Source of the DNA: DATFQI01 sp963816955
GTDB taxonomy: Bacteria > Actinomycetota > Thermoleophilia > Solirubrobacterales > Solirubrobacteraceae
Assembly: GCA_963816955.1 (NCBI GenBank)
Contig: CAWFME010000004.1
Span: 372,001 to 436,000, forward strand
Length of the DNA: 64,000 nt
Direction: 5' to 3'
In this document: in pieces, positions 1 through 8,302 of the stretch
Numbering within the stretch: the first letter of the stretch is position 1
How the letters are laid out: every line of letters begins with the position of its first letter
Notes under the pieces: generated by a model
Seen by the model: the letters and a program-made list of their open reading frames with translations, nothing else
What the model was told of the DNA's origin: nothing
Databases searched by the model: none
Program-made: the position numbers and the translations under genes

Positions 1-1040
1 AGGCGCTCCCGTGCACGCCCGTGCTGCGGCTGTTCGCGGAGGAGGGCCTGGGCTGCGACGTCGCCTCGGGCGGCGAGCTGCACCTCGCGCTGCACGCCGG
101 CTTCGCGCCCGGGCGGATCTACCTGCACGGCAACGCCAAGTCCCGCGCGGAGCTGGCGATGGCCGTCGAGGCGGGCGTCGGCACGATCGTGCTCGACAAC
201 GGCGAGGAGGCGCTGCGGCTGTCGGAGCTGCTCGGCGGCCGCTCGCAGCGCGTGCTCCTGCGCGTCACGCCGGGCGTCGACGCGGACACCCACGAGGCGA
301 TCCTCACGGGCCAGGCGGGCTCCAAGTTCGGCTTCGCTCCCGCCGACGCCCTGGCGCTGATCGCCGGCCCGCCCGCCGGCCTGGAGATCGCGGGCCTGCA
401 CATGCACCTGGGCTCGCAGCTGTTCGCGCTGGAGCCCTACCGGCGCGCGATCCGCGCGCTCGGCTCGCTCGGCGAGTTCGCGACCTACGACCTCGGTGGC
501 GGGCTGGGCGCGCCCTACACGGCGGGCGACCCGCAGCTGGACCTCGAGACCTGGGTCGCCGGGATGGTCGAGGCCGCGCACGCAGAGCTCGGAGACGGCC
601 GCGAGCTCGTGCTCGAGCCGGGCCGCGCGCTGGTCGCCAACGCCGGCGTGACGCTCTATGCGGTCGACTCCGTCAAGGACGGCGCGGCCGGCGAGCGGCT
701 CGTGGCCGTCGACGGCGGCATGTCGGACAACCTGCGGCCGATGCTCTACGGCGCCTCCTACGAGGCGCACGTGGTCACGCGGATGGGCGCCGAGGGCGTC
801 CCGAGCACGGTCGTCGGCAAGCACTGCGAGTCCGGCGACGTGCTCGTGCGCGACGCAATGCTGCCCGACGCGCGCCCCGGGGACGTGGTCGTCACCCCGG
901 CGACCGGCGCGTACGGATACGCGCTCGCGAACAACTACAACGGCCAGCCCCGCCCGCCGGTGGTGTTCTGCTCCGGCGGACGCTCGCGCGTCGTGGTGCG
1001 CCGGGAGACCTACGAGGAGCTGCATGGCCGCGACGTTTAA
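1..1040 (+). CDS. lysA: Diaminopimelate decarboxylase, C-terminal part (5' end outside window)
   Basis: PLP-dependent decarboxylation of meso-diaminopimelate to lysine. The frame is open from the window edge, and the first visible residues match the region after the PLP-lysine, so roughly the first 70 residues lie upstream. Visible family motifs are GSKFGF, HMHLGSQ, the glycine-rich GGGLG, EPGRALV (phosphate binding), KHCESGD with the active-site cysteine, and a C-terminal GAYGYALANNYN segment with the conserved tyrosine. The stop overlaps the hom start by 17 bases, which indicates one transcript with the threonine genes. Identity is secure; only the N-terminus is missing. Confidence 0.95.
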   Translation, partial: ALPCTPVLRLFAEEGLGCDVASGGELHLALHAGFAPGRIYLHGNAKSRAELAMAVEAGVGTIVLDNGEEALRLSELLGGRSQRVLLRVTPGVDADTHEAILTGQAGSKFGFAPADALALIAGPPAGLEIAGLHMHLGSQLFALEPYRRAIRALGSLGEFATYDLGGGLGAPYTAGDPQLDLETWVAGMVEAAHAELGDGRELVLEPGRALVANAGVTLYAVDSVKDGAAGERLVAVDGGMSDNLRPMLYGASYEAHVVTRMGAEGVPSTVVGKHCESGDVLVRDAMLPDARPGDVVVTPATGAYGYALANNYNGQPRPPVVFCSGGRSRVVVRRETYEELHGRDV

Positions 1041-2247
1041 GGTCGGTCTGCTGGGGCACGGCACCGTCGGCGCCGCCTTCGAGGCGCTGCTGGGCGAGCG
1101 CGCCGACGCGGTCGCCGCCACGGTCGGGCTGCGCCCGGAGATCAGCGGCGTGCTCACCCGCTCGCGCGGCGACTTCGAGGCGATCCTCGAGGGCTCGGAC
1201 CTGATCGTGGAGCTGATCGGCGGCATCGAGCCGGCGCGCGACTACGTGCTGCGGGCCATGCGCGCCGGCAAGCACGTGGTCTCCGCCAACAAGCAGCTGC
1301 TCTCCCAGCACGGGGAGGAGCTGTGGGCGTGCGCGCGCGAGCACGACGTGCAGCTGCGCTTCGAGGGCGCCGTGGCCGGCGTCGTGCCGGTGATCCGCGT
1401 GCTCCAGGAGTCGCTGGCCGGCGCGCACGTGGAGCGCATCCACGGGATCGTCAACGGCACGACGAACTACATCCTCTCCGAGATGGCGCGCGCCGGGATC
1501 TCCTACGAGCAGGCGCTGCTGCAGGCCCAGGAGCTCGGCTACGCGGAGTCCGACCCGACCGACGACGTCACCGGCCGCGACGCCGCCGCCAAGATGGCGA
1601 TCCTCGCGCGGCTGGCGTTCTCGACCCCGGTGCACCTCGACGAGGTCGTCTACGAGGGGATCGAGCACATCACCGCCGACGACATGGCCTACGCGGACGA
1701 GCTCGGGCTCGGGCTGAAGCTGATCGGGACCGCGGAGCGCGTCGACGGCGGGATCAGCGTCCGCGTGCACCCGGCCTTCCTCTACGGCGAGCACCCCCTG
1801 GCGACGGTCAACGGCCCCTTCAACGCGGTGACGGTCGAGTCCGCGTCGATCACGGAGATCACGATGTCCGGCCCCGGCGCAGGCGGCCCGCAGACCGCCA
1901 GCGCGGTGCTCGGCGACGTCGTCTCGGCGATGATCCCGCCCGCCTCCACGCCGGAGACGACGGCGGCGCTGCCGATCGTCAGCGACGTCACCTCGGCCTT
2001 CTATCTGCACATGGAGGTCGCCGACCGGCCCGGCGTGCTCGCGCAGATCGCCGAGCTCCTCGGCATGCAGGGCGCCTCGATCAAGTCGTTCGTGCAGCAC
2101 GGGCTCGGCGACAACGCGCGCCTCGTGATGGTCCTGCATCCGCTGCTGGAGTCGCGTCTCTACGCCGCGGTGCGGATGATCGGCCAGCTCGACTTCATGC
2201 GCGCCGCCCCGCGCGCGATCCGCGTCATCGACGAGGACTTCTCCTAG
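1024..2247 (+). CDS. hom: Homoserine dehydrogenase with C-terminal ACT domain
   Basis: NAD(P)-dependent reduction of aspartate semialdehyde to homoserine, the branch point to threonine and methionine. 407 aa. Residues 5-13 form the Rossmann motif (GLLGHGTVG). The catalytic region includes SANKQLL, NGTTNYIL and a GRDAAAKM segment. An ACT domain starts near residue 329 (HMEVADRPGVLAQ), the usual site of threonine feedback inhibition in Gram-positive enzymes. The ATG lies inside the end of lysA, so translation is probably coupled. thrC follows about 170 bases downstream. Confidence 0.96.
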   Translation: MAATFKVGLLGHGTVGAAFEALLGERADAVAATVGLRPEISGVLTRSRGDFEAILEGSDLIVELIGGIEPARDYVLRAMRAGKHVVSANKQLLSQHGEELWACAREHDVQLRFEGAVAGVVPVIRVLQESLAGAHVERIHGIVNGTTNYILSEMARAGISYEQALLQAQELGYAESDPTDDVTGRDAAAKMAILARLAFSTPVHLDEVVYEGIEHITADDMAYADELGLGLKLIGTAERVDGGISVRVHPAFLYGEHPLATVNGPFNAVTVESASITEITMSGPGAGGPQTASAVLGDVVSAMIPPASTPETTAALPIVSDVTSAFYLHMEVADRPGVLAQIAELLGMQGASIKSFVQHGLGDNARLVMVLHPLLESRLYAAVRMIGQLDFMRAAPRAIRVIDEDFS

Positions 2248-2414
2248 GCCTGACGGCGGTCAGCCTTCCGGCGTGACGTCGCGCAATGCGGCTGTTCGTC
2301 GCGCTCGTGCTGGTACGTGCTCGTCGCGACGCCGCTCGCGGCCGACGGCCGCCCCGGCCGGGTCGTGCGCGTGCGGTTCCGGATCGGGCGCTGACAGCTA
2401 CGCTCCCGGACCTG

Positions 2415-3425
2415 ATGCCCGGGCTCATCGAGCGCTACCGCGAGCGGCTGCCGTTCGCGCCCGAGGATCCCGTGGTGTCGCTCGGCGAGGGCTCGACCCC
2501 GCACGTGCTGGCCGAGCGGCTCTCCGAGCGCGCCGGGGCGGAGGTGTGGCTGAAGATCGAGGGCGCCAACCCGACCGGCTCCTTCAAGGACCGCGGGATG
2601 ACCTGCGCCGTGTCGGCGGCGGTGCGCGAGGGCGCCGAGGCGCTCGTGTGCGCGTCGACCGGCAACACCGCGGCCAGCGCGGCGGCCTACGCCGCGCGCG
2701 GCGGGCTGGCGGGCGTGGTGATCGTGCCCGAGGGCAAGATCGCCACGGGCAAGCTCGCGCAGGCGCTGATGCACGGCGCGCGCGTGATCGCGCTGCGCGG
2801 CAACTTCGACCAGGCGCTGACGCTCGTGCGCGAGCTCGCGCAGCGGCGGCCGATCGCGCTCGTGAACTCGGTCAACCCGTTCCGGCTGGAGGGCCAGAAG
2901 ACCGCGTCGTTCGAGATCCTCGACGAGCTCGGGGAGATCGACGCGCTGTGCATCCCGGTCGGCAACGCGGGCAACGTGACGGCGTACTGGAAGGGGTTCC
3001 AGGAGCGCGACTCGCGCCCGAGGATGCTCGGCTACCAGGCCGCGGGCGCCGCGCCGCTGGTGCACGGCGCGCCGGTGGAGTCGCCCGAGACGGTCGCGAG
3101 CGCGATCCGGATCGGCAACCCCGCGCGCTGGGAGGAGGCGCTCGACGCCTTCACGAGCTCGCGCGGGCAGGTGCGCGCCGTCACCGACGAGCAGATCCTC
3201 GACGCCTACCGGTTCCTGGCCCGCGAGGAGGGCGTGTTCTGCGAGCCGGCGTCGGCCGCGGGCGTCGCGGGGCTGCTGGCCAACGGCGCCGAGGGCGCCG
3301 AGCGGATCGCCTGCGTGCTCACCGGCCACGGCCTCAAGGACCCGCAGACCGCGCTCGCGCAAGCCGGCTCCGTCGTGCCGTGCGAGCCGGACATCGCCGC
3401 GGTCGAGCGCGCCATCGATGCATAG
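2415..3425 (+). CDS. thrC: Threonine synthase
   Basis: PLP enzyme converting O-phosphohomoserine to threonine. 336 aa from the ATG at 2415, close to the usual short-type length. The PLP-lysine is residue 58 in NPTGSFKDRGM. SLGEGSTPHV and STGNTAASAAAYA are family motifs, and PVGNAGN is the cofactor phosphate loop. An in-frame upstream start at 2286 would add an Arg/Pro-rich leader unlike the family, so I prefer 2415. It overlaps thrB by 8 bases. Confidence 0.94.
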   Translation: MPGLIERYRERLPFAPEDPVVSLGEGSTPHVLAERLSERAGAEVWLKIEGANPTGSFKDRGMTCAVSAAVREGAEALVCASTGNTAASAAAYAARGGLAGVVIVPEGKIATGKLAQALMHGARVIALRGNFDQALTLVRELAQRRPIALVNSVNPFRLEGQKTASFEILDELGEIDALCIPVGNAGNVTAYWKGFQERDSRPRMLGYQAAGAAPLVHGAPVESPETVASAIRIGNPARWEEALDAFTSSRGQVRAVTDEQILDAYRFLAREEGVFCEPASAAGVAGLLANGAEGAERIACVLTGHGLKDPQTALAQAGSVVPCEPDIAAVERAIDA

Positions 3426-4269
3426 GCGCCGGCTCGTCCGGGTGCCGGCCTCTTCGGCGAACCTCGGGCCGGGCTTCGACGTGCTCGCCGCCGCGCTCGC
3501 GCTCCACGTCGAGCTCGAGGTGGAGGAGACGGGCCGCTTCGCCGTCCACACCGACCTCCAGATCGCGCGCGACCGGCGCAACCTCGCCGTTCGGGCGTTC
3601 GAGACGCTGCACCCGGCCGACGACTTCGAGTTCACGATCCGCTCCGACGTGCCGCTGTCGGGCGGCCTGGGGACGAGCGCGGCTGCCTATGTCGCCGGCC
3701 TGATGGCGGCCGACTCGCTGTTCGAGCTCGACGCGCCGCTGCTGCACAACGCGACCCGGCTCGAGGGCCACCCGGACAACGCGGCCGCGGCGCTGCTGGG
3801 CGGCTTCGTCGTCTGCGTCGGCGCGCGGGCGGCGCGCTTCGACATCCCCGCCGGCCTGGAGTCGATCCTCGTCGTGCCGCACAAGCACGTGCGCACCGCG
3901 AAGGCCCGCGCCGCGCTGCCGAGCCAGGTGCCGCTGGTGGACGCCGTGCACAACGTCGGGCACGCGAGCATGCTCGTGCTCGGCCTCGCGCGCGGCGACT
4001 GGGACCTCGTGAGCGCCGGCCTGCACGACCGGCTGCACCAGCCGCGGCGCGCTTCGCTGTACCCGCAGTCGATGGCGCTGGTGCGCCGCGCGCAGGAGCT
4101 CGGCGCGCTCGGGGCGACGATCTCGGGCGCCGGGCCGGCGGTGCTGTTCTGGACGCACTACGAGGCGACGGGCGCCGTGATGGCCAGGCTCAAGCCGGCC
4201 ACGGCCGGGTGGGCGCAGGTCATGCATGTGCCCTTCGAGCCGCAGGGCGCCGACGTGCGCGAGCTCTAG
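3418..4269 (+). CDS. thrB: Homoserine kinase (GHMP family)
   Basis: ATP-dependent phosphorylation of homoserine, supplying the thrC substrate. 283 aa. VPASSANLGPGFDVL at the N-terminus is the GHMP motif 1, SGGLGTSAAAY near residues 80-92 is the ATP-binding loop, and GATISGAGPAVLF is the C-terminal GHMP motif. The ATG overlaps the thrC stop by 8 bases, which implies translational coupling. The remnant insertion sequence begins 2 bases after its stop, so the native terminator of the operon was probably displaced. Confidence 0.96.
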   Translation: MHRRRLVRVPASSANLGPGFDVLAAALALHVELEVEETGRFAVHTDLQIARDRRNLAVRAFETLHPADDFEFTIRSDVPLSGGLGTSAAAYVAGLMAADSLFELDAPLLHNATRLEGHPDNAAAALLGGFVVCVGARAARFDIPAGLESILVVPHKHVRTAKARAALPSQVPLVDAVHNVGHASMLVLGLARGDWDLVSAGLHDRLHQPRRASLYPQSMALVRRAQELGALGATISGAGPAVLFWTHYEATGAVMARLKPATAGWAQVMHVPFEPQGADVREL

Positions 4270-4270
4270 G

Positions 4271-5315
4271 TGTAGTTCCTGAGCCACGTTGTTCGGCCGG
4301 TGAGGTGAGCCATCCGGGCCTCCTTGGAGGCTGAGAGGTGCTCAAGCCACTCAGTCCTTCCAAAGGAGGGCACCGGATGAAGGTTCACGCTAACGCGCCG
4401 CTCGGCCCGAAAGGCCGCGAGACGATGGTGTTGCGGGTGCTCGAGCAGGGGTGGTCGCGAACGAAGGCCGCCGAGGCGGCCGGAGTGAGCGAGCGCACCT
4501 GCTCGAAGTGGGTCAAGCGCTACCGGGCCGAGGGCGAGGCCGGGTTGTTGGATCGTTCGTCGGCGCCGAAGTCGATCCCGCACCGCACGCCGGAGCGAGC
4601 TCGTCGAGGTGATCGTGCTGCTGCAGGAAGCTGCGGATGACTGGCGCGGAGATCGCGTTGTGCTCTGGCAATGGCGCTCTCGACGGTCTCAGCCGTCCTG
4701 CAGCGCGTCGGGCTGGGCAAGCTCTCGCGGCTAGAGCCGCCCGAGCCCCCCAACCGCTACGAACGCCGCCACGCCGGCGAGCTGTTGCACATCGACGTCA
4801 AGAAACTCGGGCGCATCGCCGAGGGCCGAGCCGGACACCGCATCCACGGCAACCGGCGCCTGCAGCGCAGCCCACGCAAGCGCGACGCTGCCGGACGCGA
4901 GCGCAAGCTCGTCGGCTGGGAGTTCGTCCACGTCTGCGTCGACGACGCCACCCGCCTGGCCTACGTCGAAGTGCTCGCCGACGAGAAAGCCACCACCGCG
5001 GTCGGCTTCCTGCGGCGCGCCGTCGCCTTCTACCGACCGCCACGGGATCACCGTCGAGCGCCGTCATGTCCGACAACGGCGCCTGTTATCGCTCCACGAT
5101 CCACGCCTTCGCCTGCCGCGCCCTGGGCATCCGCCACCTCCGCACCCGCCCCTACCGGCCCCAGCACCAACGGCAAGGCTGAGCGCTTCATCCGCACGCT
5201 GCTGGGCGGCTGGGCCTACGGCGCCATCTACGGCTCCAGCCGAGAACGAACCAACGCCCTTGACGGCTGGCTATGGACCTACAACCATCGCCGACCACAA
5301 CTCGGGCTCCTGCGC
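4271..5315 (+). mobile_element. Truncated, decayed IS481-type insertion sequence
   Basis: The left end begins with TGTAGTTCCTGAGCCACG two bases after the thrB stop, which fits the TGT-type terminus of IS481 elements. A degraded transposase follows. No matching inverted copy of the left end is found on the right. Transposase similarity (NHRRPQLGL) stops near 5300-5315, where the sequence becomes the 3' end of a receiver-domain gene on the other strand. I infer loss of the right terminus by deletion or rearrangement. Confidence 0.75.
4377..5310 (+). pseudogene. IS481-family transposase, several frameshifts
   Basis: The ATG at 4377 follows a strong ribosome site (AAAGGAGG at 4361-4368). The first part encodes an HTH (SRTKAAEAAGVSERTCSKW). 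Frame is lost near 4595 and resumes around 4671 with HAGELLHIDVKKLGRI, which carries the first catalytic Asp. The second Asp (VMSDNG) lies in another frame near 5066, and the catalytic Glu (TNGKAERFIRTLL) lies in a third switch near 5165. With at least four frame changes the gene cannot make a functional DDE transposase unless all are sequencing errors. Confidence 0.85.
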
Positions 5316-5680
5316 CGGGCGGCGACGGCGCGGATCATCGCCACCAGGGGACCTTCGTCGTCGCTCTTCTCGATGTAGGCGTCGGCTTCCGCGCCGAGCT
5401 CGCCGTCCTCGAGGAGCGAGACATAACCGCTGTAGACGATGACCCGCGCTCGGGGGACCTCGCTCCTGATGCGCCTGAGGAGCGTGGTGTCGCCGGGGGA
5501 GCCCATCGTGTCCAGCAGCACGACGTCCGGCCGGGCCTGACCGATCGTCGTCACCGCATCGTGACCAGAGTGCGCCGCGCCGACGTGCTCGATGTCGGGG
5601 TGGTCGTCGAGCCAATGCCGGACCAACCGCGTGAACGCGGCCGAGTCGTCGCAGTGGAAGATGCGGATCTGCTGGGGCAC
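5279..5680 (-). CDS. Single-domain response regulator (CheY-like), 3' end rebuilt by IS sequence
   Basis: Receiver domain of 133 aa from a GTG at 5680 preceded by GAGGT. The acidic pair is in FHCDDSAAF, the phospho-acceptor Asp in VVLLDTMGS, the switch Ser in VIVYSGY and the conserved Lys in YIEKSDD, so phosphorylation chemistry looks intact. The last 12 or so codons and the stop come from the antisense strand of the transposase remnant. The protein may once have had a longer C-terminus or an output domain. No cognate histidine kinase is adjacent. Confidence 0.8.
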   Translation of the reverse strand: MPQQIRIFHCDDSAAFTRLVRHWLDDHPDIEHVGAAHSGHDAVTTIGQARPDVVLLDTMGSPGDTTLLRRIRSEVPRARVIVYSGYVSLLEDGELGAEADAYIEKSDDEGPLVAMIRAVAARRRSPSCGRRWL

Positions 5681-5735
5681 GAACTTACCTCATACCCGAC
5701 TCGAGGCATGGCTGCCTACGCAATTGACACTGTGT

Positions 5736-6455
5736 TCACGAACTTATGAAAACCGGGGCGCCGAGCGGCACGATCCGCAAGAGCGCCTGCAGATCGCGGG
5801 TTCTCGCGCGCAGGCAGCCGAGCGAGGCGGCTGTGCCGACGGTGTTCGCCTGGGGCGTCGCGTGGATCGCGAGGCGATCGCCGCCCGGCCAGCCGGGCAG
5901 CAGCTTGGGCTGGTGGCCCGAGAGCGCGATCGCGCAGCAGCCATACGGCGAGTCCGCGCGCTTGGTGCGCAGCTTGTCCGTGACCGCGAAGCGCCCGGTC
6001 GGCGTCTCCGTGCCGGGGCGGCCGACGGCGACCTCGACGCGCCGCAGCACGCGCCCGCTCCGGCGGACGGTCAGCCGGCGCGCGGACCGGTCCACGTGCA
6101 GCGAGACGTCCGTCGCCCCGGGCCTCGTCGCGGCGGCGGGGATCCAGCCCGGCCGCCCGTTCGGCCGCTCGGGCACCACGACCCGCAGCCAGCCGCCGCG
6201 GCGGCGCAGCACCGACACGACCTTGGGGGAGCCGAACTCCGTACGGGGCTTCAGGCGCCCGACCTTGCGGCCCCGCGGCGCGGCCCGCAGCGTCGTGGCC
6301 CGCACGACGCGAGCGGTGGCCCAGCGACCCTCCGCGGCGGGCTCCGGCGCGCGCGCCACCGCGAAGTGAGGGTTCGGCGCGCGCTCGGCGGCCTCGCGCG
6401 GCGCGCTGCCGCAGCCTGCCAGCACGAGCAACAGCAGTGGCGCGAGTCGGCTCAT
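5736..6455 (-). CDS. Lipoprotein L,D-transpeptidase (YkuD domain)
   Basis: Predicted exported peptidoglycan cross-linking or lipoprotein-attaching enzyme, 239 aa. The signal peptide has a lipobox (LVLAGC) with Cys 15. An SH3-like segment (about residues 45-110, including GWLRVVVPE) precedes the YkuD domain. The catalytic block reads HATP...TVGTAASLGCLRA. The usual S-H-G-C is S-L-G-C here, so the His next to the nucleophilic Cys is replaced by Leu while the upstream His (IHATP) is kept. The gene stands alone between a response regulator and parA. Confidence 0.85.
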   Translation of the reverse strand: MSRLAPLLLLVLAGCGSAPREAAERAPNPHFAVARAPEPAAEGRWATARVVRATTLRAAPRGRKVGRLKPRTEFGSPKVVSVLRRRGGWLRVVVPERPNGRPGWIPAAATRPGATDVSLHVDRSARRLTVRRSGRVLRRVEVAVGRPGTETPTGRFAVTDKLRTKRADSPYGCCAIALSGHQPKLLPGWPGGDRLAIHATPQANTVGTAASLGCLRARTRDLQALLRIVPLGAPVFISS

Positions 6456-6492
6456 GGAGACATGGTTACCCGGCGCGCCCTGCAGGGCCCCG

Positions 6493-6562
6493 AACTGCGG
6501 CTGGGTAAGCCGTGGGGACCGCCGGCGCGGGCCGCTCCCTCACCTCCCTACCCAGCGCAGTT
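6493..6562. repeat. Intergenic inverted repeat, related to the element at 9445-9475
   Basis: The left arm AACTGCGGCTGGGTA (6493-6507) pairs with the right arm TACCCAGCGCAGTT (6549-6562), with one unpaired base and a loop of about 41 bases. The right half (6533-6562) closely matches a second intergenic segment at 9445-9475. It lies just after the parA stop and may act as a terminator or a small dispersed repeat. Confidence 0.55.
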
Positions 6563-6577
6563 GACGTGAGCCTGCAG

Positions 6578-7357
6578 CTACGCCGCGAGGAGCGGCTTGA
6601 GCTTCTTGCGCGCGTCCTTGAGCCCGACGCGGCGCAGGACCTCGTCGGCCAGCGTGAGGTAGTCCGTGCCGAGGTCGGGGCGGTGGTCGAGGATCGAGAC
6701 GCCCTTCTCGGCCGACTCGGCGTAGGCGATCGAGGAGCGCACGACCGTCTCGAACACCTTCTCGCCGTAGTGCTGCTTGAGCTGCTCGTAGGCCTCGCGC
6801 GAGTGCTTCGTGCGCATGTCGGCGATGTTGAGCACCACGCCGAGGAACTCGAGGTCCGGGTTGTAGAACTCCTTCGCCTGCTCGACGACCTCGAGCGCGC
6901 CCTCGACGCCCTGCAGCGCGAAGTACTGCGCCTCGGAGGAGACGAGCGCCCAGTCGGCGGCGACGAGCCCGTTGATCGTCAGCAGGCCGAGCGCCGGCGG
7001 GCAGTCGATCAGGACGAGGTCGTGCTCCTTGCGGACGTCCTTGAGCGCCTTGCGCAGGACGAGCTCGCGGCCCATCTTGCCCGACATCGAGCGCTCGACC
7101 TCCGCGAGGATCGGCGTCGCGGGGATCACGCCGCCGTGGGCGGCGGACCTGGCCTTCGCCTGGCCGCCGAGCACGTCGGCGATCGTGGGCGTGGCGTCCG
7201 GAGCGACGTCGAAGTAGTCCGACAGGTTGCCCTGCGGGTCGAGGTCGATGGCGAGCACGTCCAGCCCGATCCGCCGGAACACGTCCGTCAGCGTGCGCAC
7301 GGTGGTGGTCTTGCCCGTGCCGCCCTTCAGCGACAGTACGGCGATCGTCTCGGCCAT
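6578..7357 (-). CDS. ParA/Soj-family ATPase
   Basis: Cytoplasmic P-loop ATPase of the chromosome/cargo partitioning family, 259 aa. The deviant Walker A is KGGTGKTT (residues 11-18), motif A' contains DLDPQGN, and Walker B is LVLIDCPP. It starts 16 bases after the stop of the upstream FHA gene, so the two are likely co-transcribed. No parB lies next to it. In actinobacteria the chromosomal parAB normally sits near the origin with gidB, so this copy may position something else. The family call is strong; the cargo is unknown. Confidence 0.9.
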   Translation of the reverse strand: MAETIAVLSLKGGTGKTTTVRTLTDVFRRIGLDVLAIDLDPQGNLSDYFDVAPDATPTIADVLGGQAKARSAAHGGVIPATPILAEVERSMSGKMGRELVLRKALKDVRKEHDLVLIDCPPALGLLTINGLVAADWALVSSEAQYFALQGVEGALEVVEQAKEFYNPDLEFLGVVLNIADMRTKHSREAYEQLKQHYGEKVFETVVRSSIAYAESAEKGVSILDHRPDLGTDYLTLADEVLRRVGLKDARKKLKPLLAA

Positions 7358-7373
7358 AGCGGCCGCACGATAT

Positions 7374-7847
7374 CTACTCGGTCAGCGCGGGTGCGGGCGA
7401 GGCCGAGCCGACCGTCGCCGTGTCCAGGAAGAAGATGCTGTGGCGGCCGATCGTGATCTCGTCGCCGTCGGCCAGCGGCGCCCACTCCACGCGATCGCCG
7501 TTGACGTAGACGCCGTTGAGCGAGCGGTCGTCGAGCACGCGTACGCCCTCGGCCTGGCTGACGACGAGCGCATGACGGCGCGAGACCGTCGCGTCGTCGA
7601 AGCGGATGTCGGCGGCCAGCGAGCGCCCGATCCGGGTCCACTCCTGGTTGAGGGGGCTTACGACCTGTCGCCCGCTCTCCTCGTAGGCGAGGTACTTGCC
7701 GGGCTGGGTGAGACCGTCGCGGGCGTCCTGCAGCCAGACGGGGCGCTCGCGCTCCACGGCCGCGGGCGGCTGAACAGGGACCGATTCCTGCCCCGAGAGG
7801 GGCAGCGTGCCGGTCGCCTGGACGTCGCTCGATTCACGTGGATCCAT
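7374..7847 (-). CDS. FHA-domain protein
   Basis: 157 aa. The N-terminal 65 residues are polar and low in structure. The C-terminal forkhead-associated fold has the phosphothreonine-binding signature GRS...SRRHALV near residues 72-95 and a later LNGVYVNG segment. FHA domains read Ser/Thr-kinase phosphorylation. Pairing with the downstream ParA ATPase suggests phospho-controlled recruitment, but this is inference. Start ATG at 7847; a TAGAAT hexamer lies 51 bases upstream on the same strand. Confidence 0.88.
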   Translation of the reverse strand: MDPRESSDVQATGTLPLSGQESVPVQPPAAVERERPVWLQDARDGLTQPGKYLAYEESGRQVVSPLNQEWTRIGRSLAADIRFDDATVSRRHALVVSQAEGVRVLDDRSLNGVYVNGDRVEWAPLADGDEITIGRHSIFFLDTATVGSASPAPALTE

Positions 7848-7927
7848 TCAGCTTCTCTCCTGTCTCGGCGCAGGTGCGCCCCGACCTCCGGGTGAGAATT
7901 CTACGCACCAGGTCAATGGGGTCGGGA

Positions 7928-7939
7928 CCGCATATGCGG
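7928..7939. promoter_or_regulatory. Palindrome between divergent genes
   Basis: Perfect 12-base palindrome CCGCATATGCGG, flanked on both sides by GGTCAAT copies (7912-7918 and 7939-7945). It lies between the FHA gene and the small zinc protein, which point away from each other. It looks like an operator, but no regulator is identifiable. Confidence 0.35.
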
Positions 7940-7967
7940 GTCAATCGTTGCAGCAGCAGGGCTCCCC

Positions 7968-8270
7968 GTGCCCGCGGCGAACCGCCTCTGCACCATGCAG
8001 GTGCTCCCTCACCACCGCTCCAAGCTCCGCATCCCGACGGAGATCTCCCTGCTCGGCAAGGGCCGCGTGCAGCCCGCGAGCGGGGAATGCTCGCACTGCC
8101 ACCGGACGCCGCTGATCGGCGAGCACGTGCACGTCTACGGGGAGCGGCTCGTGTGCCAGCTCTGCCGCCACCTGCGGCGCGAGCCGCCGGGCGCCACCGT
8201 GGTGGTGCACTCCTCCGAGCACCGGCGGACGGTCAAGCGCTCCGAGTCGCTGCGCCCGAGAGCCGCCTAG
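7968..8270 (+). CDS. Small CxxC zinc-ribbon-like protein
   Basis: Up to 100 aa. Two CxxC pairs (CSHC and CQLC), 23 residues apart, suggest one zinc site, followed by a basic C-terminus. GTG at 7968 and ATG at 7995 are both possible starts; neither has a clear ribosome site. I do not recognise a characterised family. It precedes a lipid-binding-fold gene by about 30 bases and may share its transcript. Confidence 0.65.
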   Translation: MPAANRLCTMQVLPHHRSKLRIPTEISLLGKGRVQPASGECSHCHRTPLIGEHVHVYGERLVCQLCRHLRREPPGATVVVHSSEHRRTVKRSESLRPRAA

Positions 8271-8286
8271 GGCGCCGCGCGGCCAC

Positions 8287-8292
8287 TAGACT
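8287..8292 (+). promoter_or_regulatory. -10 hexamer TAGACT, 10 bases before a GTG start
   Basis: TAGACT fits TANNNT, the actinobacterial -10 consensus. Its position predicts a transcript starting at or within a few bases of the GTG at 8303. No ribosome site is present. The -35 is not recognisable. Confidence 0.4.
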
Positions 8293-8302
8293 CACGGCCG
8301 CC

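Noticed and set aside
892..2139. Long antisense open frame across hom and lysA
   Set aside because: GC-rich DNA leaves antisense frames open; its translation is Arg/Leu/His-rich with no motif, while the sense frame is a complete enzyme.
2286..2414. Upstream start for threonine synthase at 2286
   Set aside because: Leader would be Arg-rich and unlike threonine synthases; the ATG at 2415 gives the normal N-terminus.
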